Part shown: one piece after another, positions 48,358 to 60,990 of the stretch
Layout: every line of letters begins with the position of its first letter
Numbering within the stretch: position 1 is the first letter of the stretch
Assembly: GCA_037126765.1 (NCBI GenBank)
Contig: JBBCBC010000026.1
Span: forward strand, 31,295,698-31,359,697
Length of the DNA stretch: 64,000 nt
Direction of reading: 5' to 3'
Origin: Stenogyne calaminthoides
Taxonomy: Eukaryota; Streptophyta; Magnoliopsida; Lamiales; Lamiaceae
Made by a program: the position numbers and the translations under genes
Notes under the pieces: model-generated
Databases searched by the model: none
What the model was told of the DNA's origin: nothing
The model's input: only the letters and a program-made list of their open reading frames with translations

Positions 48358-49629
48358 CCTTTCTTCAAACCATGCACTATCCCCAAGACCTTAGCTTCAT
48401 ATCCCAAAGGCTCGCCTTCCATAATGAGTTGGTCTATGCGATCGATGTATGCTCGGTCCGACTTCTCCTCGAGCTGATGGATGTTCGCCAGACGCTGCTT
48501 GGTTCCCTTGTGCGGGGTCAACGAGGCAAAGTGAGTGAGGAACAATTGAGCCATCTGGTGGAACGATTCTATGGATGTCGGTGGTAAGGTGTTGAACCAA
48601 CGGTAGGCCTGGTCGCCTAGAGTGAGCGGGAAGAGTCGCCATTGGGTGGCATCAGTTGCGCCCATGGAGTTCATGTAGGATGTGTATTTGCTTACATGAT
48701 TGATCAGATCGGTGCTGTCGTTGTATTGTGTGATGGAGATGACATTGATCTTGATTTGTACGGGGTGAGTATGACTGTGGGTGATAGTGGCGAGATGGGG
48801 ATTTTTGTGGTGAGAGGTAATCCCCCTTTGTTTGCTAACTGTTCTTGGAGATCTTTGATATTCTGAAGAATGACAGCCATTTGTGGAGATTCGTTCTGCA
48901 CTGCAACCTCGTCGCGATGAGGGCAAGGTGGGGAATTTCTTTCTTATCTGTGAGGTGATGGAGTTCGGCGATGTCTGTAGGGTGATGGGGTCCTATCCGT
49001 CCTGCCGAGTGATGGGCTTCGCTCGAGTCGATCTTTCGCTGATATCCATTGTCTGGGTCTGCCTTGGGCCACTGACCCCGAAAAAGATCCTTCGGGTTCA
49101 GTATGGTCGCGCTGCGTCTATCTGGGTTGATCTCGCTGGGGCCCGCAAGCTCGGTGCATGCCATAACTAAAATCTTCTAAGAATAAATGCATGTGGACGG
49201 GATTTGGCCCCTCATTCGGATTGCCCGGTAGTGTGGGGTGTATTGGGTCCCATGAGAGTTGACTTCCTGACTTTCTTTGCGGTGAGGTCCCTCATAGCAG
49301 GGTCCCTCGCGATAAAACTCCTCATGGTGAGGCTTTTCCTGGCGAGGTCCCTCGTGCATTTGGCCTTTGCCCTTGCTCTGGGCTTTCTGGTTCAGGTTGT
49401 GTCGCAGGTCGTCTTCAGGTATTTTCATGTCGGCCTGCTTTCGGCGTAACTCCGCAATGGCTTCATCGATATCTTTCAGGGTACGGATCTGCTCAAGCTT
49501 TTGAGCAATTTCGGTGGTGGGTCCCCCAGCCTTGCGGTTGCTAATGGCCGGGCCGCTAGCCCCCGCTCTGCTGGAGCAACATGAAACCGAAGCAGCTTTT
49601 CTCTTGGAGATGAGAGTTGCTTGAGACAT
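48358..49629 (-). pseudogene. Proximal gag of gypsy element G4
   Basis: On the minus strand ATG 49629 opens a frame (150 codons) with a Glu/Lys-rich helical segment, then, after a shift, a His/Pro-rich linker (about 49164-48835). At 48282-48926 comes the capsid core: MGATDATQWRLFPLTLGDQA, YRWFNTLP, then LTHFASLTPHKGT, RAYIDRID and a GIVHGLKKG end. C2 insertion truncates it at 48358. The protein would be the gypsy capsid. G4 is a different family from G1-G3, with related primer site. Confidence 0.85.
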
Positions 49630-49747
49630 GGTTGAGTGGTTTTTTGAGAGATTTGGGCGAATGACATGGATTTATGTCGAAGATTCGTGAGGAATACTTC
49701 AATGAGAAAACACTAAGAATTTAGCTCAATATTTCTTAAAGAGTACC

Positions 49748-50448
49748 CTCCTTCTAGCGCCAATTGTTGTGTACTAAAATATATGGATTAGGGATCAAGA
49801 TGTGGCTTAATGATCTTAGTAGCACAAACAATAAACGTGAAGTGTGGATTGCATTTATGTCTTATGATTGTTTTGAGAGAATAAGTGTTTGAGTAATAAA
49901 TTTGCAAGAGGTTTGATAAGGTATTCAATTCTCTTTTCTTTTTGGCCATAAATGACCCATATTTATAGGGTTTGGGAGAGTGGAGCTCACTCTCCCGGAT
50001 TACAAGTACAAGCAGCCGAAAGTGGCTCTGTAAAATATTAAATGCTACAAGACTGATGTGACTCAGGCCGGAGGTCGCTGGGAGGTCGTTCGAGATGTCA
50101 TGATTTTGAGCACCTCGCTGACGGCGTCACGAGATAAATCCAGATTTGCAGGGATTCTGCACTTTAAGTACTTCTAGATTTCCATCATTACTGTCCTTTA
50201 CTGACTCATCTCTGATTAGGGTCTTCTTTAGGTAAGCTCCTCGGTGCCGCCCTTTGACAGGTCAAATCGGGTTAATGCTCAAACTTTATGTCACCATGAC
50301 CGCAAGGTGCATCCTGTTCACATATCCGCGTACGGTGTGCCTTTGCTTCGCTTCACTCAACGAGGTGTTATACTTGTGGAGAATTCGCCTTGTTTTCCCA
50401 TGACTCTTTTCAGGCGGTGCCCGATCTCACGCAGCATGCCTACAACAA
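49748..50448 (-). mobile_element. G4 5' LTR and primer site
   Basis: On the minus strand an LTR of about 685 bp ends ..CACAACAA at plus 49764, followed by TTGGCGCTAGAAGGAG (plus 49763-49748), the same primer site as G1-G3. The other end is probably ACAACAA at 50442-50448, giving TTGTTGT..ACAACAA inverted ends. A TATA box on the minus strand lies at about 49958-49967 (plus CATATTTATAGGG). The far end is my best estimate only. Confidence 0.65.
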
Positions 50449-50620
50449 CATTCAACAAACATCAACCTAAAAATCACTAAAAAAAAAAGCAAGATCACAG
50501 AGTTTTCAAAATACATTCACCAAAATCAGCAAAAAACTGATCCTAAAAATCACAAAAAAATTATCCTAAAAATCACAAAAAAAATATCCTAATCACAAAA
50601 ATTGCAAGTTTTAGGCAAAA
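50449..50620. other. AT-rich remnant, probably MULE intron
   Basis: A-rich sequence with repeated CCTAAAAATCACAAAAAA words, between the G4 LTR and the MULE exon. Position suggests an intron or spacer of the MULE; no coding seen. Confidence 0.4.
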
Positions 50621-50834
50621 TTAGCAAGGTTTAACATTTTGTTGATCGCTGATAAAGGTCCAACCTAGCCCATTTGTGATGCCAATATCCTTAAATAAAA
50701 TTAAAAAAAACCATTTCCGGCAGCTTTCATTTTCAGCTTCCACAACTGCCCATGCAATTGGAAACATCTGGTTGTTTCCATCCTTCCCAATAGCACACAA
50801 TAATGCTCCTCCTAAAAACGTCTTGAGAAACAAC
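50621..50834 (-). pseudogene. Mutator-like (MULE) transposase exon fragment
   Basis: Minus-strand residues GGALLCAIGKDGNNQMFPIA and WAVVEAENE..WFFLILFKD, then GWTFISDQQ, match the MuDR-type transposase core. GNNQ..PIAWAVVE is the hallmark around the second half of the catalytic domain. The exon is cut at its 5' side by copia LTR C3 at 50835. It is a dead fragment. Confidence 0.85.
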
Positions 50835-51822
50835 TGTTGGGGAACGAATTGCCCGAATCTATTCGGGATGAAATTTAAGTACAAATTCAAATAATTTAAT
50901 TATTACTAGCATGAATTAATCCTATATTAATTCAAATAATAATTAATCTCAACAGCAACAACATGCACATAATATATTCACGTAAAACCTAACATGCGAA
51001 TTCTAGGAGTTTACGTGAATCATACCCTTGACGAGACAACCGTTTAGAAGAAGGTAACAAGCTCCAACGAACTAACCCAAACACCTTCTCAAGTATTCCC
51101 AAATCCTGGCCGTTGATCCAGTGGGAAATCCTCACGAACAATACTACAAAGGAAAAGAAAATAATTTGTTGCACCACCTTTGTGGATTTCTAATTTTTTC
51201 AAGACTGGAATTGTGTTGGGGATGCAAAATTCATTCCCTATTTATAATGCTAGAGGGGGGCAAAAATTTTGAGTAAATTATGGCATATGGAAAATTTCCT
51301 TGTATCTTCTCAAGATACAATCTTGAATATATCTCATATATTCTATTTTCCATAAATAACTTCCAACAAAATCTCATCCTCTTTATTATAAGCAATTTTT
51401 CGAAAATAACTAGGAAAAATAATCAAGATTTGGATTTCTTGAATTTATGAGATAATGTCGTATTCCAAGAATACTTATCTTTTTCCATAAATTTTTTTCA
51501 AGAAAATCAAGAAAATCTTTCCTCTTCTTTTCCTACATATTTTTCGAAAATAATAGGGAAAAATAGGCAACAAATATTTCCCTTATTTTAATCACCTTTT
51601 CAGTAATTGGACTTATATTGGGTTACTTGAGGGGCCTTTAGGAGAATTAAGATTGAACCTCATAATGGGCTCTGAATTATCAATATTGAGCCACAATATT
51701 ATTCAGTCCATTAATATTAATTTATTCCACTATAAAATTAATATTGCACTATCCATCTTAACCCATATTATAGTAATATGGCTCCCGATTATTATTTCCC
51801 GTGTTTAAGATTATCTAGTCCA
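50835..51822 (-). repeat. Copia LTR fragment C3
   Basis: Starts TGTTGGGGAACGAATTGCCC and follows the C1/C2 LTR order, with TATA (minus) at plus 51238-51246, but is clearly more divergent, so it belongs to another subfamily. It covers the first half or so of an LTR (to TTAAGATTATCTAG), where gypsy element G2 is inserted. The rest of C3 would lie beyond G2 and G3, outside the window. Confidence 0.85.
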
Positions 51823-52775
51823 TTGTTGTGTTCGATATAATAAATCAGGATTAATCGATCATCAAAGAGCGACACGTGTAATATTCGAATATAATAATCA
51901 TGCCCGGTGGATGAGTTACTTTTTGTTCATTGCTCGCCAACCGATCGAATTGCTTCGCCACCTACCGAACAAAAACGATCCGCTTACTCGGATCGGAAAG
52001 AAGGAGTTAAAAGAGACAGTCAAGATAAATCAACTCGGATCTCCCGAAGAACTCAGACATCCTAAAGGGTCAGAGTGCTCGACGATCAAATATCCCGAAG
52101 ACCCAAATATCCTGAGGAATCAGTGTGCTAGAGGAGGACAATTTTTCAATATAAAGTTGACAATAAAAACCGACATGATTAAAGGGGCGAACAAAAAGTC
52201 CAACCTAACAAAAAGATTAATTTGGATTTATCAAAAAGAAGCGTCCCCATGCATTTAAGGGTTAGTACAAAGATCGATCTAGAAGATGAAGTCGAAAATG
52301 TGGCAACACCAACGAGTTCTTGCATGATCCAAAGCTTCCAAAGACATGCTATACCAATCCAAAGACATGCTATACCAATCCAAATTTCATGCTTGCCGAA
52401 GTGCTATAAAAAGGAAGAAAAAAAAAAAAAGAGAAAGGGTTCGAAAATAATCCCGGAAAAGTAGCCTACAAAAATCCCTCGGAGAAGTGAGGAACCGAAA
52501 AAATTAGAGTGTTTATTCACATATCACGAGAAACCCTAGAACTCATTTGCTAATGCATCGATTCATCTTTATGAGATGTATCAAGAAACTGTCATGTAAA
52601 GCTCGTAATACTATATCCTCGGCTTGGTATGCCCCAGAGTAGTCATTTCTTGTGAACTAACCGGGTCAACAAATTCATCTTATTTATCGTTTATTTTACA
52701 CGTATATGTTTTGTTTTATGAGTTGTAATCAAAATTAGCCACATAATATTCATCAACCAAAACGACTCGCGACAA
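51823..52775 (+). repeat. G2 5' LTR
   Basis: 953 bp, TTGTTGTG..GACAA; TATA CTATAAAAAGG at about 52404; CCAAAGACATGCTATACCAAT is duplicated upstream of it. The five bases before it are GTCCA; the matching copy would be outside the window. Confidence 0.88.
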
Positions 52776-52856
52776 TTGGCGCTAGAAGAAGGGTATAAAT
52801 CAAAAACCAACCCATACACAAACCCGTAGTTAGCCGAGGCAGAAAAAAGAAATAGA

Positions 52857-54092
52857 ATGCCTCAATCTAGGAATACACAAACGGTGAGGTCGGGGCAAGC
52901 CGACCTCACGACGAAAAGAGGGCTCGGTACCAAACCCCTCAAAAAAATCGATCAGAGAAACCATCAATCTTGGAGGATATAGCCACGATCCGTGACCTTT
53001 CAAAAAGCCATCACTTTCTTGTTGCGAGTACGTAAAGAGAGGGCGTAAAAAGAATTGGCGGTTAGAGGCTCAAAAGCGAGAAGAGCAACACTCGATACAC
53101 CCGGCAATGAAAGCAAGCTAAAAAAGAAAAATTGCGGACGACCAAAAAAGCCGATGATACGTCGGATGACGAATGACCTCAAGGGTTCTAGACCATCGGC
53201 GTTTGGGCGTTTGAGGCTCTCCGCCAAAGACCGAATCGGCAATAATAGGCAAAGCATGGGGTCCAGAAAGAGACATCCAATAGAGATGCCCGCACATTCG
53301 GATCTTCAAAAGCATCCAGATACCAACAAAAATCGGCGGGAACAAAAGTCGCTATCCATCACCGATTGGGTAGTCAAGGACAAACTTGGAGAGGGGACCG
53401 CCCCATCACGAGCATGATCCACGAGATCCTCATGATGGGAAACAACCCCAATCTAAGTCTATCGATCCCACAAAATTTGCGGAAATGCAAAAAGCCATCG
53501 AGGATTACAGCCGATCCGGGCGCGACTAAAACCACCCTTTACGAGCAAGACCGTACCTTTGCTCGCCATTATCACCAAATGATCATGGCGGCCAAGTACA
53601 AGAGTAAGTCGCAAAGACCCGACCGCCAATTCCCATTTTCGATCTTTGGTCGGATCCTCATGTCCATCTCAAGAAATATTCAGACTTTTATGATCGCGAT
53701 GGGGGCTACAGACGCGGACGAACGAATCGCGGTCATTCCCCATGACTTTGGGTGATCGGGCACATAGGTGGTTTACAACTTTACCGCTGCCCATCACGTC
53801 TTTTCGCACAAATGGGGCGGAAATTTTGTCCCACTTTTCATCCATGTGTGCTATCCCTTTGCAAAAAAAAGGTTGGCGACTTTTCTCAACTAAAAGGTGA
53901 GTCGATCGATCATACATAGAAAGATTTGATAAATGTTTGTATGATGGAGCCCCATTTGAAGAGGATGCCAAGATCCTCGCGGTGGTGAGGGCCCGACTTT
54001 AAATCTGAGACATGTGGAAGGCCATGCATCAAGATTGGCGAACTCATACACGAGTTTAGAGAAGCGGCGACTAAAATCATAGCCATGCAAGT
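52857..54092 (+). pseudogene. G2 gag, truncated and frameshifted
   Basis: Same start (ATG 52857) and motifs as G1 (TFMIAMGATDAD, capsid core around 53690-53990). It ends at the deletion joint near 54092, so the knuckle region is absent. Confidence 0.8.
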
Positions 54093-56540
54093 TAGATATC
54101 TTGAGAAGTATAATATGAAGTTAAATCCCAAGAAATGTAGCTTTGGGATTCATTCAGGAAATTCCTCGGACATATGGTTAGTCAACGGGGATTGATGCGA
54201 ACCCGTCAAGATTCAAGCCATGCTTTCGATATGCAAGCCCCCGAAATTTGAAAGAGGTCCAAAAGTTAACCGGACGATTAGCCTCCGTGAGCGGTTTATA
54301 TCCTGGAACGGGGACAAATGTAAACCTTTCTTTGATGCATTAAAGAAGGATATTTCAATGGACCGAGCATTGCCAAAATGCATTTGAATCATTAAAAGCG
54401 GCACCTTGCGGATACTCGTAGACCTTTATCTAGCCTATCCCAAAGAACAACTCTATCTCATATCTTCACGCGTCCGAACATGCGATCGGTCTTTGTGCTC
54501 AGATGGGCGTAAGGACCACACATTTGCCCATTTATTATATTAGCCAAGTGCTAAAAAGAGGCCGAGCTCGGTATCCTCCATCGAAAAATTAGCATACGCC
54601 CTCGAATGAGTGTCGCGAAAATTGCGACCATATTTTTTCGACCACTTTCGGTTGAGGTATTGATTTGCGCATTTCCATTATTTTCAAGTCCTCCACCGAC
54701 CCGAATACCGGAAGATTGCTCAAATGGGCGGTGGAGTTAGGACAATTCGGCATTACGTTCGCTCCCACGGACAAAGAATGAAGGCCAAGCGATGGCCGAT
54801 TTCATGGTTGAGTTGACATATCCACAAATTCTGAAAAAAAATTGTCGATCAACCATGGCACATGTATGTTGATGGTTCATCAACAAGTTCAAGAGCCGGG
54901 CAAAGCGTAGTTCTCATCAAATGAACCAGTAAACGTTTACAACAACCATCCGATTTGATTTCCCAAATTACAAATAATGAAATTTGAATATGAAGCTTTG
55001 ATCATTTGGACTACGGATAAGCAATGACAATGGGAATTCAGAGGTCGATGATCTATAGCGATTCTCGATAATCGTTTATCAAGTAACAAAGAGTATGAGG
55101 CCCGAGGCGAACAAATGACACAATATCAACAACTAGCAAAAGAGTTGCTCGAGCATTTTTGACCAAGTTTTCATTGAACAATTACCACGATTGGGTAATT
55201 CATTCACGATGCTTTGTACGCTGCAACAGTGAAGGAAGGTGACGAACACAACGTACATTGTGGTAAATCCGGCTACCAGACGCCATCGGTTCCCCGATTA
55301 CGATCGCCCAAATAACAAGCTTAACAAGAAACTTGGATGACTCCAATAATGAGTTACTTACAAAAGTGGACTTCTCCCCGAGAATAGGGCACAAGCTACT
55401 CGCCTCGTTACTGATCACTTTCGATATACTATTATAGACGAGCATTTGTACAAAAAGAAGCTCTCACTTCCACTTACGAAGTGTATCACTCTGAAGAAGG
55501 ACATGTATACTTCCGCAACAAATCCATGACTGAGTATCGGAAATCATACAGGTGGGCTTGTCCTAGCACACAAAATAATCGAACAAGGTTATTATTAGCC
55601 AACCCTCAAAAAGGATTCGGCTCGATATGCTCGCGCGTGTCATCGATTGCCAGTACATGCTCCGCTTTATTCATAGCCCACACCAAGAATTGGTGTCGGT
55701 TTATAGCCCATGGCCTTTTTGCCAAATGGGGGGATCGATTTGATTGCCCATTTCCTAGTGGCACATCGGAGTTAGATATCTTTGTGGTGGCCGTTGATTA
55801 TTATACTAAATGGGCAGAAGCTGGGGCCATTGTCAAGATCACCGAACAAAGGATGTGGAACTTTGTTTGGAAAAGCATCATCTGTCGATTTGGGCTTCCC
55901 CAATCATTGGTCACCGATAACGGCAAACAATTCGATGGAAGTGAATTGCACAAAATTGTGCTTTCATTTGGGCATAAAAAGCACTACTCAACTCCATATT
56001 ATCCCCATCAAGCGGTCAAGTTGATGCGTTAATAAAATTATCAAGCATACCCTCAGGCTAGACTTGATAATTCCAAGAGGATGATGGGTGAAGAATTGCA
56101 CGAAATATTATGGGCTTATCGAACAACTTTAACATCAATCTGCGGAGACCCCTTTTGCTTTAGCATTTGGTGCGAAGTCATTATACCAAAGAATCAAAAT
56201 TCCAAGTCATCGAACAATGACTTTCGGAGCATATTAATGACCAGCGCCGCTCTGAATTGAACTGTTGGAAGAAAGAAGGATTTGAGGTTTGTTTTCAAGA
56301 ATGCTATGTACAAAAAAGAGATCGGAAAAAGTTTTATAATTCCAAAGTCCGAATCTTGCAGTTCAATGTGGGCGAGCTGGTTTTAAAGAAGCGATCGATG
56401 GGGTACCCGGTGGGTGTGTTGGTCGAGCATGGGAAGGTCCTTTCGAGTCCTGCCGAAACGTTTACCAAATGGGGCGTATGACTTGGAGGACTGAATGGAG
56501 TCCCATTGTCTTACTTCGTGGAACGCGTCAAATTTGAAAA
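54093..56540 (+). pseudogene. G2 RT end, RNase H pair and integrase, broken
   Basis: Starts in the RT region just after the position of the YIDD box (LNPKKCSFG). Second RNase H at about 54850 (WHMYVDGSS). The integrase is best preserved at 55481-56032: LDIFVVAVDYYTKWAE, IICRFGLPQSLVTDNGK with the second catalytic Asp and STPYYPH. Frames then shift. The last pol residues end near 56540. Confidence 0.85.
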
Positions 56541-56729
56541 AAATATTATCAATAAAGGCGAGTATAGTATCGGCGAACAAAGTTAAAAAACAACTAAAAG
56601 CGAGCATATTGTTGGCGAACACAATCACCATTCAGTTCAAACGAGTAGGGCGACCATAAAAAGAAGAATATATTAATTTGATGCATATCTTCAAGAAAAA
56701 TCTTTGGGATGAAGACTATTGTGAGCATG

Positions 56730-56933
56730 GGAGATACGGTCGAACGAGTTGTCAATAGAAGATACGTGTCGGAGCGAAGTTGACAAGTGGTGGCGACCAT
56801 GCGAGGATGAGTTAATTTTTTGAGCAAGAGTCAATCAAAAATCGAACAGGATGTAAAAAAGGAGAGCAAAAATAAGAGAGCTAGCACCAACTATCTATGC
56901 GGCAAGACTAGCTTGGGGCAGTTCTATAAATAG
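56730..56933 (+). promoter_or_regulatory. G2 internal promoter-like module
   Basis: GAGATACGGTCGAACGAGTT and AGATACGTGTCGGAGCGA followed by CTATAAATAG (56924-56933), as in G1 at 39990-40200. The TATA core and about 40 bp around it are identical in the two elements, while much of the neighbouring pol sequence differs by indels. Confidence 0.5.
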
Positions 56934-57829
56934 GGGCATACTTATGGTTAAGAAAGCGGAAAAAAAAAAAAAGATGAAGAAGAAAAAAGGAAAAATACTG
57001 CGATTCTCAGAAGGAAGATGGTTTAGTATGCCCCCAGACGTAGAAGAATCCGACTCGATTCAAAGATCATCTAGTTGAATCGAGCATCTATCCGGATCTA
57101 GTCTTTTACCCCATGTTCATTACGAAACAGTTGAAGCCGTTGCGGACTCAAGATGCTCGAAAAGAGTCATGGTTGCCACTCCATCGTTACTCATTTCTTT
57201 TCGCGATGATAAGCCGTGAGTCCCCATGCATCCCCAAAATCTCCTCCGAAGGAGGGATGTCATAGTGTCCGCCCAAAATAAGATCTTGCGATCGTCGATG
57301 CTCGGCATCTACCGGAGGGGACGAGAATGGTGCGAGCCGAAAGTTTTGCTTTCGACTATTTTAAGCGGCGAGAAATTGCAAAATGCTCATATGCTCATGT
57401 CACCAAGATAACCACAACTTGTCCAGGAGGGACAAAAGTTTATGCTGCTGCTGCTTGAGCATGTTACAAAAGAAAAAAGGGTAGACAGCCTGATGTGCCA
57501 CATCCTTGTCAACATCAATTCCGCGGACAAGGTGAGGCCAGTTCGTGTCTACTCAAGACAAGGTTTAGATTCAAAACCCTGGTCTGATAACAATAGTTAT
57601 GTAATAGATAGTCTTCTTCAGCTATGAACGATGTAATAGAATACAAAGTGTTGCAAAAAGAAAAAGAAAGATATATGTACTTTTGTTCGCTAAAGAGATT
57701 CTAGTTCAGGCCTATTTGAGGTCGCACCTAAGCCGGACGACCCGAACAAAGACGAACGAGCCCAGGTCTATGTTCACCGATTTAACGAAGTTCGTAGATT
57801 CGATTCCCCGCAGCGCGCGAGTAGTAATG

Positions 57830-58050
57830 GGTACGCCACAATGCATAAGACGACTAGTACTTTACAGATACCGTGAGCACGAAGCGGGTGACGAAAAGGG
57901 TCGCAATAAATAAGACGACCCGAGTAATGGGTGATCGCACTAAAATAAGACGATCGCGCACGCAAGAAAGGGGGTTCATAAAGTAACCCATCTGGTCGCA
58001 TCTAAATAAGACGATCAACCGATTGCAACGTCAATAAGACAATCAAAACC
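57830..58050 (+). repeat. G2 degenerate tandem repeat in the 3' region
   Basis: ATAAGACGA words recur at about 57848, 57911, 57945, 58007 and 58035, matching the G1 tract at 41090-41330 in place and orientation. Confidence 0.6.
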
Positions 58051-58479
58051 GAAAGAAGTCAGGAGCGGGCATAGGCAAACCCAATGTTCGAATTCATTCC
58101 GTAAGAAAAAAGGCAAAACGAAAAACAATAAAATAACGCAAAGCAACAAAGCAAATATCAAGCAACACAAGTATCAACATTCATTCTCAACAAAAAAAAG
58201 TTAGAGGAAACAGTTCAAGATATGTAATCCATTCGTTCAATTGAAAAAATGTTCCTGACAAAAGAAAAAGTATCAACAAGAAACAATTGTTAAAGATATA
58301 TTGTTCGAACTAAAAAGTGAAGAAGACAAAAAGTTACACAAGTTTTACAAAGAAAAAAGACATCAAGGTGCAAAGTCAAAATTGGGGGTAGACGGAAGAG
58401 AAATGTCGAACACATTATGTTCGGTCCCCTCAACAGCTTCAGAATGTCCAGGTATCAGATGCTCGCCGAGGCGATATTG

Positions 58480-60990
58480 CTCGGTTCAGGGAGGTTCTTG
58501 CTCGCCACCTGCCTGATTGGTCCCAGATTCGATGTGAAGATTTTGATCGACAACCTCGAGAATAATAACGTCGAAGTTCTCCTCATCCGTCATCGGATCG
58601 TCGATTTTGATCCCCGGGAAGAACGGAAAAGTCGCATGCACCATTCAAATCCGACATTGGGAGGTTGCGATCTGGAGGGTTATCAACCGTGTCTTCTTTG
58701 AAAAGTTGGATATGAGAGGGGCAATCGTCATTGTTGAGTATGTGGCGAAACGGTCGAGCGAAGATTGTCAAAAGCCTTAAATATACGAGAAGTTGGACAT
58801 GGAGTCAATATACTCGCTATCATGCGACTTTTGAGTTTTTTTTCGAGGCCTAAACGAGTATTAGTCTCTTTGACAATGATGGCTGTTGGCCAAAATCGTC
58901 CTCTCACTTTCCATTTGATCAACACCGGCCGGAGTTTACGAAGCTCAACATTCATTTCTTCTTGAGCCTTTTCGATATTGATCACCTCTCCTGAGATGAT
59001 TCAGCCTCTCTTGTTTGACGAGCATCCTCTTGAGCTAGGCGAGCATTCTCTTGAAAATCCATGAAGCGAGCATCCTCCGAGGGCAGTTGAAACCAACTTG
59101 TCTTAAACGGTTTGCTCTGAGCGATTTCGGTTAGATCCTGGACCCATTAAATTTCGATCACTTTATCTTCAAAGTTCCTAATCAAAGCCAAATAATTGGC
59201 TTGGATGTTAGCGGATTGAGCATAAGCTTTCTCAAGAAGCGACCATAGATTGGCCCTGAAGCACCAAAATTTCAAACGCATATTTTCCAAGGGTGGGACC
59301 CGTAGTAGACTCCTCCGGATCAAGAGGTCCACGCTCGAACAGGAGTCCTGCAAGCTTTTTTGAACATGCTCCAGACGCCGGAACTTTGCGAACACTCGGC
59401 GGCAAAAGTAATTTTTAGGTTGGGCATTAAGGGCGACAACCCCGCTTCAACCTCATGAAAGATATATATATTCAACCAAGTGAGTATAGAGATATCGACC
59501 GTAAACCAAAGCAACATCGTCGAGCGAGCAAAATGTACTGTTTACGCCGAGCCGGATCCCATCCCAGAATGATTTGTCTTGAGACGGAGCTCAGGTCTAA
59601 CGGAGTCCATGATCGGGGTCCACCGGAGGGAGGAGGAGGATGTAAACTTCCATTTCGACAATCTGCGAAATGGGACCAACAACAGAGGCGGTGGCCTCCG
59701 ATCGCCTCGGCGGTAGGTGGGTCCGAGGCCGACCGGCAACCGGTCAAAGGCTTGTCCGAGTTTGCCTGCTTAACCCTCGCTCGCTCGGGCCCCGCTCGGC
59801 TGGCCCTGTTCGCGATCTCCACCCTTGGTCTTTTTGGTGGTGGAGTTTGTTCGCCAAACCCCATGTTCGGCTGAATCAGGAGCCCTCTCAAGGCTCGACT
59901 TGATTCTCCAGACGGATGAGGTCGTTTGGCCCGCTCATGCCTCCCCTCTACTGTTTCATTGAGCCTCTCGCTCGGCTGAATCCGAAACAAGTTCCTGGGT
60001 TTTTTTCGAGCCATCTCGGTGTGTTCGGATGTACTTTTACAATATGGTCACAAATTTTAAAAAACAGAAATAAAATGAAATCGAGAATCAATGGGTAACG
60101 GCCATAACAAAAAGACACAAGACTTATGCAAGAACAAAAGATAATCCTTACCGGAAGGATCAACAAAGAACAAGATGATGAGGAGGCACGAACAAACCTC
60201 GCTTTCTTTCTCTCGTCGGTGTTCAAAGTTATCACAGATCTTTCGAACGAGATTCCAGATCAATCTGCCAAAACTGCCAAATAAATGCCCGCCGTTTGTC
60301 TCCTTATCCGTCGCAGCTAGAATCCTCAAATAAAAAGTGAGTTAAAATCGGTTCAAATTGAAGAATGAAAAATACAAAATCACTTACTTGGTGCACTCCA
60401 AAGTCGTTGGGATGTCCATTGCGAGCATTTGGCTCGCCTTCAGAGGCGGGCTTTTCCAATTGCCCTCTGAACCAAACTTCTCTTTCAACCATCGATTTTG
60501 TTAAGCACATCCTCGATAATTTTGCACTTGGCGTTAGCTTGCATAAACAACCATCCGTGTTCGCCCTCGGACGAAGTCAAGTGCACTAACCGAGCAAGTT
60601 CAAATTTGCCGAAGGATAATACACCCGGCTTCATTTTGCCGAGCGAGTCAAAAACTCATAACCATATGCCATCCGCTTCGGTTTAAAATTTGCGTAATGG
60701 TGATATTCCACCCATGAGCAAGCGGGTGATTGCCGGGATGGAGAGGAAATCGAAGGCCAGCCTCCATGGTGTCCAAATTCATCTGCGACACAACCCTCGG
60801 GGGTTGGTCACCCGCTCATCGAGACCGGTGCCTTAAAAAGACATCCTTAGGGGTTTCATAAATTCTATGCGATTGAGCGAGCATATCTACATCAATTATG
60901 CTCGCTACTTTGCTTTCATTGGGTACTCGTTCTCTACACTAGTCCTATGAGGTTGTTCCCACAAACCAAAATTATAACGAGCATTGTACT
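58480..60990 (-). pseudogene. G2 antisense ORF
   Basis: Same order as in G1. The coiled-coil segment is at 58728-58985 (KAQEEMNVELRKLRP..). A basic/Pro-rich frame of 180 codons lies at 59472-60014 (MARKKPRNLF.., with PPPKRPRVEIA, a nuclear-localisation-like cluster). The conserved hydrophobic domain is near 60700-60800. The larger frame here shows that the antisense protein once had a basic, probably nuclear, middle part. Broken by indels. Confidence 0.6.

Noticed and set aside
59472..60014. 180-codon minus-strand frame as an independent host gene
   Set aside because: It lies within G2 and is matched in position and sequence by fragments in G1, so it is part of the element's antisense ORF.
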